A stretch of DNA of 64,000 nucleotides from 2-02-FULL-47-50 sp964479045 (GTDB taxonomy: Bacteria; Pseudomonadota; Gammaproteobacteria; Eutrophobiales; Eutrophobiaceae), in contig CAYZJI010000008.1 of the NCBI GenBank assembly GCA_964479045.1, positions 1-64,000 on the forward strand. The letters are read 5' to 3'. Below are positions 39,773 through 49,300 of the stretch, in pieces. Made by a program: the position numbers and the translations under genes. Numbering within the stretch: the first letter of the stretch is position 1; each line of letters begins with the position of its first letter. The notes under the pieces are model-generated. The model ran no database searches. It saw only the letters and a program-made list of their open reading frames with translations, and was not told the origin of the DNA.

Positions 39773-42427
39773 TCAGGCTGCGAGCTGGCGCAGTACGTAA
39801 TGCAGGATGCCGCCGTTATTGTAGTACTCCCATTCTTTCGGAGTATCCACGCGCACGGTGGCTTTGAAGCGGATTTCCTTGTCACCTTTCGCCACGACAG
39901 TGACTTCCTTCGCGCCGGTCTTGAGACCTTCGATGTCATACATTTCCTTGCCGGTCAGGCCGAGACTTTCTGCCGTTTCGCCGTTCTTGAAGGTCAACGG
40001 CAACACGCCCATGCCGACGAGATTGGAACGGTGGATACGTTCAAAGCTTTCTGCAATGACCGCGCGGCAACCGAGCAACATGGTGCCCTTGGCTGCCCAG
40101 TCACGGGATGAACCTGTGCCATATTCCTTGCCGGCCAGAATAATCAACGGAATTTTTTCCGCTTGGTATTTCATGGAAGCATCATAGATGGCCATCTGTT
40201 CGTTGCTAGGTATGTGCGTGGTCATGCCGCCTTCAACACCCGGCACCAGCTTGTTACGCAGGCGGATGTTGGCAAACGTGCCGCGCATCATGACTTCATG
40301 ATTGCCACGGCGCGCGCCGTAGGAATTGAAGTCCTTATGTTCAACGCCGTTGGCGATCAGGTATTTGCCGGCCGGACTGTCTTTCTTGATGGAACCGGCA
40401 GGTGAAATGTGATCCGTGGTGATGGAATCGCCCAGATAGGCCAGCACACGCGCACCGTTGATTTGTGCGAAACCTTTCGGCTGCTTGCTCATGCCCACGA
40501 AATACGGCGGGTTGGCGATATAGGTGGATTTGTTGTCCCACGAATACTGGTTCGCCGCTGGGACTTTGATCCCACCCCAGCGTGCATCACCCTTGAACAC
40601 ATTCGCATAACTGCCCTGGAACATTTTCGAATTAATGGTGGAAGCAATCGCGTCGTTGATTTCCTTGCGGCTTGGCCAGATGTCTTTGAGGTATACCGGT
40701 TTGCCGTCTTTGCCGGTGCCAAGTGCATCCTTGTTCAGATCAAGATTTACGGAACCGGCGATGGCATACGCCACAACCAGCGGCGGTGAAGCCAGATAAT
40801 TCATTTTCACTTCCGCATGGACGCGGCCTTCAAAGTTGCGGTTACCGGAGATGACTGAGGACACCACCAGATCACCCTCGGCAATGCCTTTGCTCACGGC
40901 TTCCGGCAGCGGGCCAGAGTTGCCGATACAGGTGGTGCAACCGTAACCGACGGTATCAAAGCCCATGGCTTGCAGATGCGGTATCAAACCCGCCTTCTTC
41001 AGATAATCCGTGACGACCAGTGAACCGGGGGCGAGACTGGTCTTGACCCAGGGTTTGCGGGTGAGGCCTTTTTCATGTGCCTTTTTGGCCAGCAGCCCCG
41101 CGCCGATCATGACCGAAGGATTGGAGGTGTTGGTGCATGATGTTATTGCAGCAATCACGACGGCACCATCCGAGAGTTCATACGAATGGCTGCCATCTTT
41201 AACCGAGGCCTTGCCGGATTTGGTGCGTTTTTCAATCATCGACGGCAGGCTGGATTTGAAGATCTGCTGCATGTCGGTGAGGGCGACGCGATCCTGCGGA
41301 CGTTTCGGACCAGCAAGACTCGGTACTACGCTGCTCATATCGAGTTCGAGTACATCGGTGTAATTCGCTTCGACCTTGCTGTCACGCCACATGCCCTGCG
41401 CTTTGGCATACGCTTCCACCAATGCGACCTGATCATCAGAACGGCCGGAGAGACGCAGGTAGTTCAATGTTTCATCATCAATCGGGAAGATGCCGCAGGT
41501 CGCGCCATATTCCGGGGCCATGTTGGCAAGGGTGGCACGATCGGCGAGCGGCAGGTTGTCTAGACCGGGCCCGAAATATTCCACGAATTTTCCGACCACA
41601 CCTTTCTTGCGCAGCATGTTGGTGACGGTCAGCACCAGATCGGTGGCGGTGGCGCCTTCCGGCAGTTTGCCGATGAGTTTGAAACCGACGACTTGCGGGA
41701 TGAGCATGGTGATCGGCTGGCCGAGCATGGCAGCTTCGGCTTCGATACCGCCGACGCCCCAGCCGAGTACACCGAGGCCGTTGATCATGGTGGTATGGGA
41801 ATCAGTACCGACCACAGTATCCGGATAGGCCTGTTCGACACCGTTCACATTACGCGTGAATACGGTACGGGCCAGATATTCAAGGTTCACCTGATGGCAA
41901 ATGCCGGTATCGGGTGGCACCACCTTGAAATTGGAGAAGGCCTGCTGGCCCCAGCGCAGGAACACATAACGTTCCTGATTACGTTCAAATTCGATTTCCG
42001 CATTTTTCTCGGCCGCATCCGGCTGGGCGAAGTAATCGACCATCACGGAATGATCAATGACCAGTTCAGCCGGGGACAGCGGATTGATTTTGGCCGGATC
42101 GCCGCCGAGATGCTTCATGGCATCGCGCATGGCGGCCATATCCACTACTGCCGGTACACCGGTGAAGTCCTGCATCAGCACGCGGGCCGGGGTAAAGGCG
42201 ATTTCTTTGTCCGGTTCGGCTTTCGGGTTCCAGGTGGCGAGGGCGGCAATGTCGTCCTTGGTGACGTTCACACCGTCTTCGCAGCGAAGCAGGTTTTCGA
42301 GCAGGATTTTCAGTGAAAACGGCAGCTTCGAAATGTCGTGCTTTTTGCCGACTTCCGGCAATGAAAAGATTTCGTAGGACTTGTTATTAACTTTTAAGGT
42401 CGTGCGGCTGTTATAGCTGTTTGTCAT
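39773..42427 (-). CDS. acnA: Aconitate hydratase A
   Basis: This [4Fe-4S] enzyme converts citrate to isocitrate in the citric acid cycle and supplies isocitrate lyase. The 884-residue protein matches AcnA/IRP-type aconitases (E. coli AcnA 891). Cluster cysteines are in AAITSCTNTSNPS and in YGCTTCIGNSGPL; the C-terminal swivel domain includes EYGTGSSRDWAAKG. ATG 42427 is chosen because GGGGAATAAC precedes it and MTNSYNSRTTL fits the family. A longer in-frame start (42478) adds a hydrophobic, non-family leader. It lies downstream of mnmA on the same strand, with a repeat element between. Confidence 0.97.
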   Translation of the reverse strand: MTNSYNSRTTLKVNNKSYEIFSLPEVGKKHDISKLPFSLKILLENLLRCEDGVNVTKDDIAALATWNPKAEPDKEIAFTPARVLMQDFTGVPAVVDMAAMRDAMKHLGGDPAKINPLSPAELVIDHSVMVDYFAQPDAAEKNAEIEFERNQERYVFLRWGQQAFSNFKVVPPDTGICHQVNLEYLARTVFTRNVNGVEQAYPDTVVGTDSHTTMINGLGVLGWGVGGIEAEAAMLGQPITMLIPQVVGFKLIGKLPEGATATDLVLTVTNMLRKKGVVGKFVEYFGPGLDNLPLADRATLANMAPEYGATCGIFPIDDETLNYLRLSGRSDDQVALVEAYAKAQGMWRDSKVEANYTDVLELDMSSVVPSLAGPKRPQDRVALTDMQQIFKSSLPSMIEKRTKSGKASVKDGSHSYELSDGAVVIAAITSCTNTSNPSVMIGAGLLAKKAHEKGLTRKPWVKTSLAPGSLVVTDYLKKAGLIPHLQAMGFDTVGYGCTTCIGNSGPLPEAVSKGIAEGDLVVSSVISGNRNFEGRVHAEVKMNYLASPPLVVAYAIAGSVNLDLNKDALGTGKDGKPVYLKDIWPSRKEINDAIASTINSKMFQGSYANVFKGDARWGGIKVPAANQYSWDNKSTYIANPPYFVGMSKQPKGFAQINGARVLAYLGDSITTDHISPAGSIKKDSPAGKYLIANGVEHKDFNSYGARRGNHEVMMRGTFANIRLRNKLVPGVEGGMTTHIPSNEQMAIYDASMKYQAEKIPLIILAGKEYGTGSSRDWAAKGTMLLGCRAVIAESFERIHRSNLVGMGVLPLTFKNGETAESLGLTGKEMYDIEGLKTGAKEVTVVAKGDKEIRFKATVRVDTPKEWEYYNNGGILHYVLRQLAA

Positions 42428-42483
42428 GTTATTCCCCGGTGCACATAAGACGTAAAAACAAAGCAGGGCATTATCCAATATTT

Positions 42484-42588
42484 CCCCTGCAAGTCATAGG
42501 CCAGAAGGCAGGGGAATTTATGCCCTCACCCCAACCCTCTCCCGGTGGAAGAGGGAGGCTACGCGCGTTGCGCGTAGACGGGTGAGGG
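42484..42588. repeat. Inverted repeats in the mnmA-acnA gap
   Basis: Two structures are visible. CCCCTGC (42484-42490) and GCAGGGG (42507-42513) form a 7-base stem with a 16-base loop. An outer CCCTCACCC/GGGTGAGGG pair (42523-42588) encloses CCCTCTCCC and a perfect CTACGCGC-GTT-GCGCGTAG hairpin (42559-42577). The second element belongs to the common CCCTCACCC...GGGTGAGGG family of intergenic repeats. Either hairpin could end mnmA transcripts or shape the acnA leader; neither has a T-run on the minus strand. Confidence 0.65.
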
Positions 42589-42592
42589 ATTG

Positions 42593-43675
42593 TTAATGGG
42601 TGGATTCGATGATGGCACCGCCGAGGCAGATATCCCGGTCATAAAACACGACAAACTGGCCTGGAGTCACGGCCCGCTGCGGTTGTTCGAAGGTCACAGT
42701 ACAATGATCAGCCAGAACCGTAAGGGTACAGGGCTGATCCGGCTGGCGGTAACGGGTTTTGGCCGCACATTTTATGGGGGTTTTGGGCGCTTCGCCGGTA
42801 ATCCAATGCAGGCCGGTGGCGGTTAATAACTGGCTGTAAAGCAGGGGATGATCATGGCCCTGAGCCACGATCAGCACATTGGCCGCGATGTTTTTGCCGA
42901 TGACATACCACGGCGCTTCATCGGCGCCTTTGACCCCGCCAACGCCCAGACCCTGACGCTGGCCCAGTGTATAAAAACATACGCCGTCATGGGTGCCGAC
43001 GACCTGACCGTCCGGCGTGCGGATTTCGCCGGGTTGTTTCGGGATGAAACGGCTCAGAAAATCCCGAAACGGACGCTCGCCGACAAAACAGATGCCGGTG
43101 CTGTCTTTTTTATCATGCGTGATGAGGCCGGCCTGTTTTGCGAGCCTGCGTACTTCCGCTTTTTCCAGTTCACCGACCGGAAACAAGGCCAGACCGAGTT
43201 GGGTTTGATTCAACCGGCACAGGAAATAACTCTGGTCCTTGTTTTCATCCACACCTTTCAATAACTGATGCGCACCATCCTGATGCCGGATCCGCGCATA
43301 ATGCCCCGTGGCAATGCGGTCTGCGCCGAGACGCAGGGCGTGCTCCAGAAACGCCTTGAATTTCACTTCCTGATTGCACAACACATCCGGGTTGGGCGTG
43401 CGGCCCTGTTTGTATTCCTCCAGAAAATGACTGAACACACCATCCCAGTATTCGCGTGAGAGATCGACCGTGTTCAGGCGGATATTCAGCGTATCACAGA
43501 CGTGCATGGCATCTTCGACATCCGCTTCCCACATGCAACTGCCGTCCTCGGCGCGTTCGTCCCAGTTTTTCATGAACAGGCCTTCGACGTGATAACCCTG
43601 TTCCTTGAGCAAGAGTGCGGTGACGGACGAATCCACGCCGCCGGAGAGACCGACGATGATTTTTTCTTTGGTCAT
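42593..43675 (-). CDS. mnmA: tRNA-specific 2-thiouridylase MnmA
   Basis: MnmA thiolates U34 of Lys, Glu and Gln tRNAs using sulfur relayed to its active-site cysteines. The 360-residue protein has the PP-loop SGGVDS (11-16), catalytic C100 in NPDVLCNQEVKF and C196 in STGICFVGE, matching the conserved cysteine pair. Length is typical (E. coli 368). ATG 43675 starts MTKEKIIVGL. It is 15 bases downstream of nudJ, with which it is often linked in gammaproteobacteria. Confidence 0.97.
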   Translation of the reverse strand: MTKEKIIVGLSGGVDSSVTALLLKEQGYHVEGLFMKNWDERAEDGSCMWEADVEDAMHVCDTLNIRLNTVDLSREYWDGVFSHFLEEYKQGRTPNPDVLCNQEVKFKAFLEHALRLGADRIATGHYARIRHQDGAHQLLKGVDENKDQSYFLCRLNQTQLGLALFPVGELEKAEVRRLAKQAGLITHDKKDSTGICFVGERPFRDFLSRFIPKQPGEIRTPDGQVVGTHDGVCFYTLGQRQGLGVGGVKGADEAPWYVIGKNIAANVLIVAQGHDHPLLYSQLLTATGLHWITGEAPKTPIKCAAKTRYRQPDQPCTLTVLADHCTVTFEQPQRAVTPGQFVVFYDRDICLGGAIIESTH

Positions 43676-43690
43676 ACTGAAAACAACAGA

Positions 43691-44146
43691 TTAATTGCGC
43701 TGGAGGTAATGATTGATCAACTCCAGTGGATAGCGCTTGCCGGAAAGATAATCATTGATACAGGTCAGTACCATGGTGCTGCGCATGCGTTCCTGATTGG
43801 ATTCAATTTCGGCTTTGCTGAGCCAGACCGGACGAATAATGCCTTTATCGAGTTGCTGATCCGGATTATGACTTATGCATTTACCGGCAAAACAGAAACG
43901 CAGATAAACAATATCGATTCTTGGATTTGGATAAAGATACACCCCCACCAGTGATTCCGGTTCAAATTCCCACGCCGTTTCCTCGCGCACCTCGCGTTTG
44001 ATGGCTTCGATCAGGGACTCATCTTTTTCCAGATGGCCGGCGGGCTGATTGAAGACAATGTGATTGTCCGCATCTTCCTCGACGAGCAAAAAACGGCCGT
44101 TATCTTCGGCGATGGCGGCGACGGTGACGTTGGGTTTCCACTGCAT
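43691..44146 (-). CDS. nudJ: NUDIX hydrolase NudJ
   Basis: NudJ-type enzymes hydrolyse nucleoside di/triphosphates and thiamine pyrophosphate derivatives. The 151-residue product carries a full Nudix box: G-x5-E-x7-REVREET starting at GHLEKDESL. Length matches E. coli NudJ (153), and the mnmA neighbour supports the assignment. ATG 44146 gives MQWKPNVTVAAIAED, the family-like start. An in-frame ATG at 44248 would overlap the divergent mrpE gene. Confidence 0.92.
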   Translation of the reverse strand: MQWKPNVTVAAIAEDNGRFLLVEEDADNHIVFNQPAGHLEKDESLIEAIKREVREETAWEFEPESLVGVYLYPNPRIDIVYLRFCFAGKCISHNPDQQLDKGIIRPVWLSKAEIESNQERMRSTMVLTCINDYLSGKRYPLELINHYLQRN

Positions 44147-44201
44147 GATATTTTCCGCTCTTGTGTAGGTGACAGATGCTGAATGCGTTACACTAAAAAC
44201 C

Positions 44202-44690
44202 ATGACTAAAATACCACACGCCTTCAGTCTTGGCATCGGTCTGGCCATATTGTGGCTGCTGCTGTCCGGCCACTATGTCCCGTTGTTATTGAGTCTGGGG
44301 CTTATGTCTGTAATTTTTGTGGTCTGTCTGGCCCGGCGTATGGATGTGGCTGATCACGAAGCGCAGCCTGTTCATTTACGTCCGCACGCAGTGCTGGCGT
44401 ATTGGGGCTGGTTGCTCCGGCAGATCATCCTTTCCAGCATTGATGTCTGCCGCCGTATCATTTCACCCGGTATGCCGATCAGTCCAACGATTGTACGTAT
44501 TCACAGTACCCAGAGTAGTGATTTGGGGCGGGTGATTTATGCAAACTCGATTACCTTGACGCCAGGTACCATTTCCATAGATGTGCGCGGTGAAATGATT
44601 GAGGTCCATGCGCTGACAGGCACAGGTGCAACCGACCTTGAGGCCGGAGAAATGAATCGCCGGGTTACGCGACTGGAGACGGGAAGCTGA
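44202..44690 (+). CDS. mrpE: Mrp/Mnh cation:proton antiporter subunit E
   Basis: This small membrane subunit belongs to the multi-subunit Na+/H+ antiporter. The 162-residue protein has two N-terminal membrane segments (about 8-45) and a cytoplasmic C-terminal domain with the MnhE signature NSITLTPGTISIDVRGE. ATG 44202 is preferred over an upstream in-frame ATG at 44169 inside the divergent promoter region. It opens a coupled cluster E-F-G-(MbhD-like)-B. The stop overlaps the mrpF ATG (TGATG). Confidence 0.9.
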   Translation: MTKIPHAFSLGIGLAILWLLLSGHYVPLLLSLGLMSVIFVVCLARRMDVADHEAQPVHLRPHAVLAYWGWLLRQIILSSIDVCRRIISPGMPISPTIVRIHSTQSSDLGRVIYANSITLTPGTISIDVRGEMIEVHALTGTGATDLEAGEMNRRVTRLETGS

Positions 44691-44977
44691 TGTTTGCCGC
44701 CGCCATGATCGCAATTCTGATCGCGATGTTGATCGTCTTATGCCGGGCTGTCATAGGCCCATCGGTTTATGATCGTATTCTTGCCGTCAACACTTTTGGC
44801 ACCATAACCGTATTGTTCATTGCGGTGTTCGGGTTTCTGACCGGACGGCCGGAGTTTCTGGATATTGCACTCGTCTATGCATTGATTAATTTTATTTCGA
44901 CCATCGCCATCCTGCGTTTTTTTGAATACGGCGACATGGGCAAGACAGGTGCGGGGACTGAGGTAGAAAGATCATGA
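44690..44977 (+). CDS. mrpF: Mrp/Mnh antiporter subunit F
   Basis: The 95-residue protein has three membrane segments and the MrpF signature GPSVYDRILAVNTFGT followed by FLTGRPEFLDIALVYALINF. It is a small structural subunit of the antiporter complex. Its start overlaps the mrpE stop by one base, and its end overlaps mrpG by four bases (ATGA). Confidence 0.93.
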   Translation: MFAAAMIAILIAMLIVLCRAVIGPSVYDRILAVNTFGTITVLFIAVFGFLTGRPEFLDIALVYALINFISTIAILRFFEYGDMGKTGAGTEVERS

Positions 44978-45303
44978 AGACCATCCTCGATATTCTAAGC
45001 TGGGCTTGCCTGTTGGGCGGCGGCATGGTGATCATCATTGGTGCCATCGGCCTGATCCGTTTTCCTGATTTTTTTACACGCATCCATGCTGCAAGTGTGA
45101 TTGATACGCTCGGCTGTATGCTGATTTTTGCCGGACTGATATTGCAGGCCGGGCCCGGTCTGGTCACCATCAAATTATTGCTGATTATTCTGTTTATTCT
45201 GTTCACGTCACCGGCCAGCACGCATGCGCTGGCCAAGTCGGCGCTGCATGGCAAACTTGAGCCCATCCTGGGCAGCCGGGGAGAGCACACATCGAAATCC
45301 TGA
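44974..45303 (+). CDS. mrpG: Mrp/Mnh antiporter subunit G
   Basis: The 109-residue protein has three membrane segments and the MrpG pattern: GAIGLIRFPDFFTRIHAAS near residue 30, GCMLIFAGLILQAG, and FTSPASTHALAKSAL. The start lies within the end of mrpF. Its last codons contain the GGGGAG ribosome binding site of the next gene. Confidence 0.93.
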   Translation: MKTILDILSWACLLGGGMVIIIGAIGLIRFPDFFTRIHAASVIDTLGCMLIFAGLILQAGPGLVTIKLLLIILFILFTSPASTHALAKSALHGKLEPILGSRGEHTSKS

Positions 45304-45833
45304 TCGATATTACGTTGTTGATCGTAATGCTGATTATCGCGATCGCAATCACTCAGGCATGCGATCTGTTTGCAGCCGTGATCCTGACCGGTATTTTCAG
45401 TCTGACATCAGCCTGTTTGCTGGTGATGCTGGATGCAGTGGATGTCGCATTCACAGAAGCCTCTGTGGGCGCGGGCATCGCTACTCTGCTGTTTGTGTCT
45501 ACTCTGGCATTGATCAAAGGGCGTGAGACGAGGGCGAGTAAAATTTCCTGGCCGGCTTTGCTGACAGTGTTCTTCACCGGTGCCATGCTGATGTATGGTG
45601 TCAGTGATATTCCTGAGTTTGGTGAGGGTTCTGCACCAGTCCATCAACATATTGCCGAACGTTACATTCAGGATGCGCCACATGAAACCGGTGTGCCGAA
45701 TATGGTCACAGCGGTACTCGCCAGTTACCGTGGTTATGACACGCTCGGTGAAACGACGGTGATATTGACTGCGGGTATAGGCGTGCTTCTATTGTTAGGC
45801 GGTAACGTACGGAGCAAACAGGAAAAAACTTAA
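45291..45833 (+). CDS. MbhD/DUF4040-type Mrp subunit, probable AUC start
   Basis: The protein matches the MbhD-like (DUF4040) domain that corresponds to the C-terminal part of MrpA: DLFAAVILTGIFSL followed by DVAFTEASVGAGIATLLFVSTLALI. C-terminal helices resemble an MrpB-type extension, including SYRGYDTLGETTVIL. The only in-frame ATG (45327) and TTGs (45315, 45318) fall inside the first membrane helix and lack a ribosome binding site. ATC at 45291 is preceded by GGGGAG (45278-45283) with seven bases between, and gives (M)EILIDITLL, the usual family start. This overlaps mrpG by 13 bases. The product would have 180 residues and about six helices. Confidence 0.82.
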   Translation: MEILIDITLLIVMLIIAIAITQACDLFAAVILTGIFSLTSACLLVMLDAVDVAFTEASVGAGIATLLFVSTLALIKGRETRASKISWPALLTVFFTGAMLMYGVSDIPEFGEGSAPVHQHIAERYIQDAPHETGVPNMVTAVLASYRGYDTLGETTVILTAGIGVLLLLGGNVRSKQEKT

Positions 45834-45872
45834 AATGTATCGCGTGAACGTGAACAGTAGAGTAAATTAATC

Positions 45873-46289
45873 ATGGAACATCATCTGATCTTGCGCGTCA
45901 TTGCCAAACTGTTCATTCCGTTGATCCTGTTGTTTGCCTTGTATGTGCAATTCCATGGGGATTACGGGCCGGGCGGCGGTTTTCAGGCCGGTGTTATCTT
46001 TGCCGCTGCCCTGATTCTCTATGCCCTGATTTTTGGTATTGAGCGTTTGCAACAGATTATTCCACTGGAGTTATTACAGGCAACAGCGGCATTGGGGCTG
46101 TTGCTTTATATCGGGGTGGGTGTAGCTGGTGTTTTGCTGGGCGGCAACTATCTGGATTACAACGTATTGTCGGCAGATGCAGTACATGGTCAGCATCTGG
46201 GGATATTGTTGATTGAATTCGGCGTAGGAACTACCGTTGCTTCAGTGATGTTGTTGCTGTTTTGTGTGTTTGTCAGGAGCAGTGATTAG
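45873..46289 (+). CDS. mrpB: Mrp/Mnh antiporter subunit B (MnhB domain)
   Basis: The 138-residue protein has four membrane segments and the MnhB signature HGDYGPGGGFQAGVIFAAALIL. It is the last gene of the cluster in the window. The ion-translocating subunits C and D, and a full-length A, would normally follow but are absent; the next gene, yhdP, is convergent. ATG 45873 lies 39 bases after the previous stop, with no strong Shine-Dalgarno. Confidence 0.92.
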   Translation: MEHHLILRVIAKLFIPLILLFALYVQFHGDYGPGGGFQAGVIFAAALILYALIFGIERLQQIIPLELLQATAALGLLLYIGVGVAGVLLGGNYLDYNVLSADAVHGQHLGILLIEFGVGTTVASVMLLLFCVFVRSSD

Positions 46290-46351
46290 TAACGAGTAAT
46301 GAGTTATCAGTCGTGAGGTATTGAATTGATTTTCCCTCATCCCTCGTTACT
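46288..46351. repeat. AGTAACGAG/CTCGTTACT inverted repeat between mrpB and yhdP
   Basis: AGTAACGAG (46288-46296), followed by degenerate repeats of the same word (TAATGAG, GTTATCAG), pairs with CTCGTTACT (46343-46351). It lies between convergent genes and could act as a weak bidirectional terminator. It has no run of Ts. Confidence 0.5.
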
Positions 46352-46361
46352 GATCCCCGCC

Positions 46362-49300
46362 TTATCCACTCGATTCATCATTTCCTTTGTACTTTTCCAC
46401 CACCGGCTCCTCCCAACTGCCGGTGATCGTGTACTGATAGCTCAGAATTTTGTCGATTTGTTTTGGTATGGATTCAAACAATTCACCTGCCAGATAAAAA
46501 ACTGCGCCAATGCCGATACCAACCGGGCCAAAAATCGCACTGGCCAGCGGGAAAGTGTCAGATATCTGGGGCGTGATCGTTACGAGTTGATCATAATCCT
46601 TGTCTATCAGACCGGTACGTCCTGTGACATCAATATTCGCCGAGGGGCTGATCAATGCCAGATTATTGGTATAGGCGTTGCCCGATTCGATGATGAAACT
46701 GCCCTCAATCGAATCAAACGACAGGCCTTTGCCGAACAGATCGGAGAAATCAAGCGAGAGGCGTCGCGGCAGGGTCTGCAGACTTAAAAGTCCAAACAGA
46801 CGTCCGGCGGCCGGTTCGATGTCAAGGAACTGGCCCTTTTCAATCTTTATTTCCATTTCACCATTGACATTGGCCAGAGAAAAATCCATGGGCGAGCCGG
46901 TCCACGTCGCGTTTAATTCAACATGAGTTACTCCATCCTTGATTGGCGCCATACTGTAATTGAATGTTGTCAGCATGGTTTCGAGCTGAGTGGCATCAAG
47001 CCGGAATTCAATGTTGGACATTTCTGTTTCATCCCGGACTTCCCATACGCCATTCCCCTGTATTTGCAGTCCGGGTTTGTCAAAATTAATGATATTAATC
47101 AACATGCCCTGCTGGGTGGGTGCTGTATTCAATTGCAGTTTGCCCAATTCAAGATCACCATATCTGAAGTCCGCAGCACTGAGTTCGAACGCAGGTTGGT
47201 GACGCGGATCGATGTTGAATTCCTGTCCGGTGTCATCTTCTTTCTGCAAATACAATCGCGTAAAATCAGCCTTGATCGTTTCGTTTGCCGAGTCACCTGA
47301 AACTAGTATGGTTCCTTCAACCGGATCACTGTTTATAGCAATCTGCCAGCCCGACGCGAGATTGTTCAGACTGAAATGGGCATTGCTGAGTATCTGGCCA
47401 TAATATTCCAGACTGGTTATCTGCAGATCGACTACAACCTTGTCGTCAGGGCTATTGTCGGTATCGTGTTTCAAAGTATCGATAAAATCATGCCAGTCAG
47501 ATAATTGAAGATAATCCAGTGCGCCATGTATGAGCAGACCCTGGTTATCATTGAGCAGGGTAGTCTGCGGTCCAATGGCTATTTCAACACGACTCACAGG
47601 ATTGGCTGCGCTGTCACTGAGTTCAATGACACTTTTTACAGCGTCTCCTGCAGTGAGATGAATCTGTTTTTGTGTCCCGGTGGAGATATCCGATGTAATG
47701 GTCAGTGGCATGACCTCATAGCCCTTGCCCATTGGGGCTGGCAGGTCTAATGCGAGCCCGGAGAGATCTGAAGAAATATTCAATAAATGTGAGACACCGG
47801 TCGTTTGAGTTGGATCAGGAATCAGGCTGGCGGTCCAACTGCATGCACCTTGCATTCTTTCCTTGAGTTGCACGATATTATCGCTCAATTCGGGAAAAAA
47901 CTGAGTCAGCTTCGTGGCAATATAATCAGTGTCTGCATCCCCGGTGAGGCTGAATAACAACCTCGATTGGTCATCCATACTGATACCCATACTTACAGGT
48001 CTCCCGTCATATTCTGCAGACAGACTCTGGGTGGAGAGAGTTTCACTTGAGAAGAGCAGGTTGCCCTCAATATTGTTTAACTCGATACCGAGCAGGCTGG
48101 ATAAAAGCACCGCCTGATCAAAATAGAGGTCACCATTGATCGAAATTTCCTTTTCATAGAAGGGCACTTCAAGACCGAGATCAAGATTTAGATTGCCCTT
48201 TATATTAAGCTTGTTAATTTCAGTATTCAGGCTGGTGGTTGTGAGCGGGCTGTTATTCATGATGAAAATGGCATCTTCGGTAGTTCCCTTTATATGCCCG
48301 TTAATAACAAGCGATGTCTTGTCTGCATCCAGTTCACTGATATGGGCCACTGCTTCGGTTATTTCCGCGTTGTAGATATAACCCCTGTGAGCATCGATGG
48401 TTAAGGCATTGTTATCGATGACAAGCTCCGCATCCAGACGATCTACGGGGGTCCAGTCCGGGTGATAGTCCATGATGGCATCATGAATACTGGCAACCAG
48501 TTTGAACTGGCCTTCGTTGTTTCTGAAAGGAATATCAGCCGGGTTACCTCTTAATACCATATCCAGCGACGTCACCTGCCCGGATACCAAGCCGGATTTG
48601 ACCCAGTCTTTTACTTCTACCGGAACATGTTGAGGCAGGTAGTGAATAACGTTCTGCAGCTCGAGGCCGGAGGCGTTGAATATCAAATTTGTCTGCAGAC
48701 CGGTGTCTGTTGCAACGCTAATCTTGCCATTAAGCAAGGCATTTAAATGTTGTGTATGTGACTCAATATTATCAAGCGTGAATTCAAGTACATTGTTGTT
48801 ACGAGACCATTTAACATCACCGGCAACTTCATAAAACGTCAGGCGGTCAGTGAACAGTTCAGCAGACTCGATTTCCACGAGACTGCTGTTGAGTTCCATG
48901 AATCCGTTGTTAATATCACCAAGAACATGACCGCCAAGATTGGTCAGTTTGGCACCATTCAATCTGTGCAGTATGTCCAGTTTCCTGACGCGCACATCAA
49001 AATACAGGGGACTTGCAAGAGCAGGCTCGAATACCAGTACAGTGTTATCAAGCATACCCGTGTATACAAGATCCGGATTGATTGAATTATCAAAATCCGG
49101 AAACAGGCCTCGCAGCAGTGGAATCACGTCTTCAATTTTCAACAGATTCATGCGGGCGGTATAACGTGCATTGCCTGTATCAGTGGTTTGTTTATATAGG
49201 TCGATGGTGGATTCCGGCCAGGGACCATTGGTGGTTTCCAGCTCTTTCAGCGCAAGGCGAAGCCTGAGATTTTCATCTTTGTCCCGGATCACGGTGAACA

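Noticed and set aside
44169..44248. Longer starts for mrpE (44169) and nudJ (44248)
   Set aside because: They would make the divergent genes overlap head to head. The internal ATGs begin at the family-typical N-termini.
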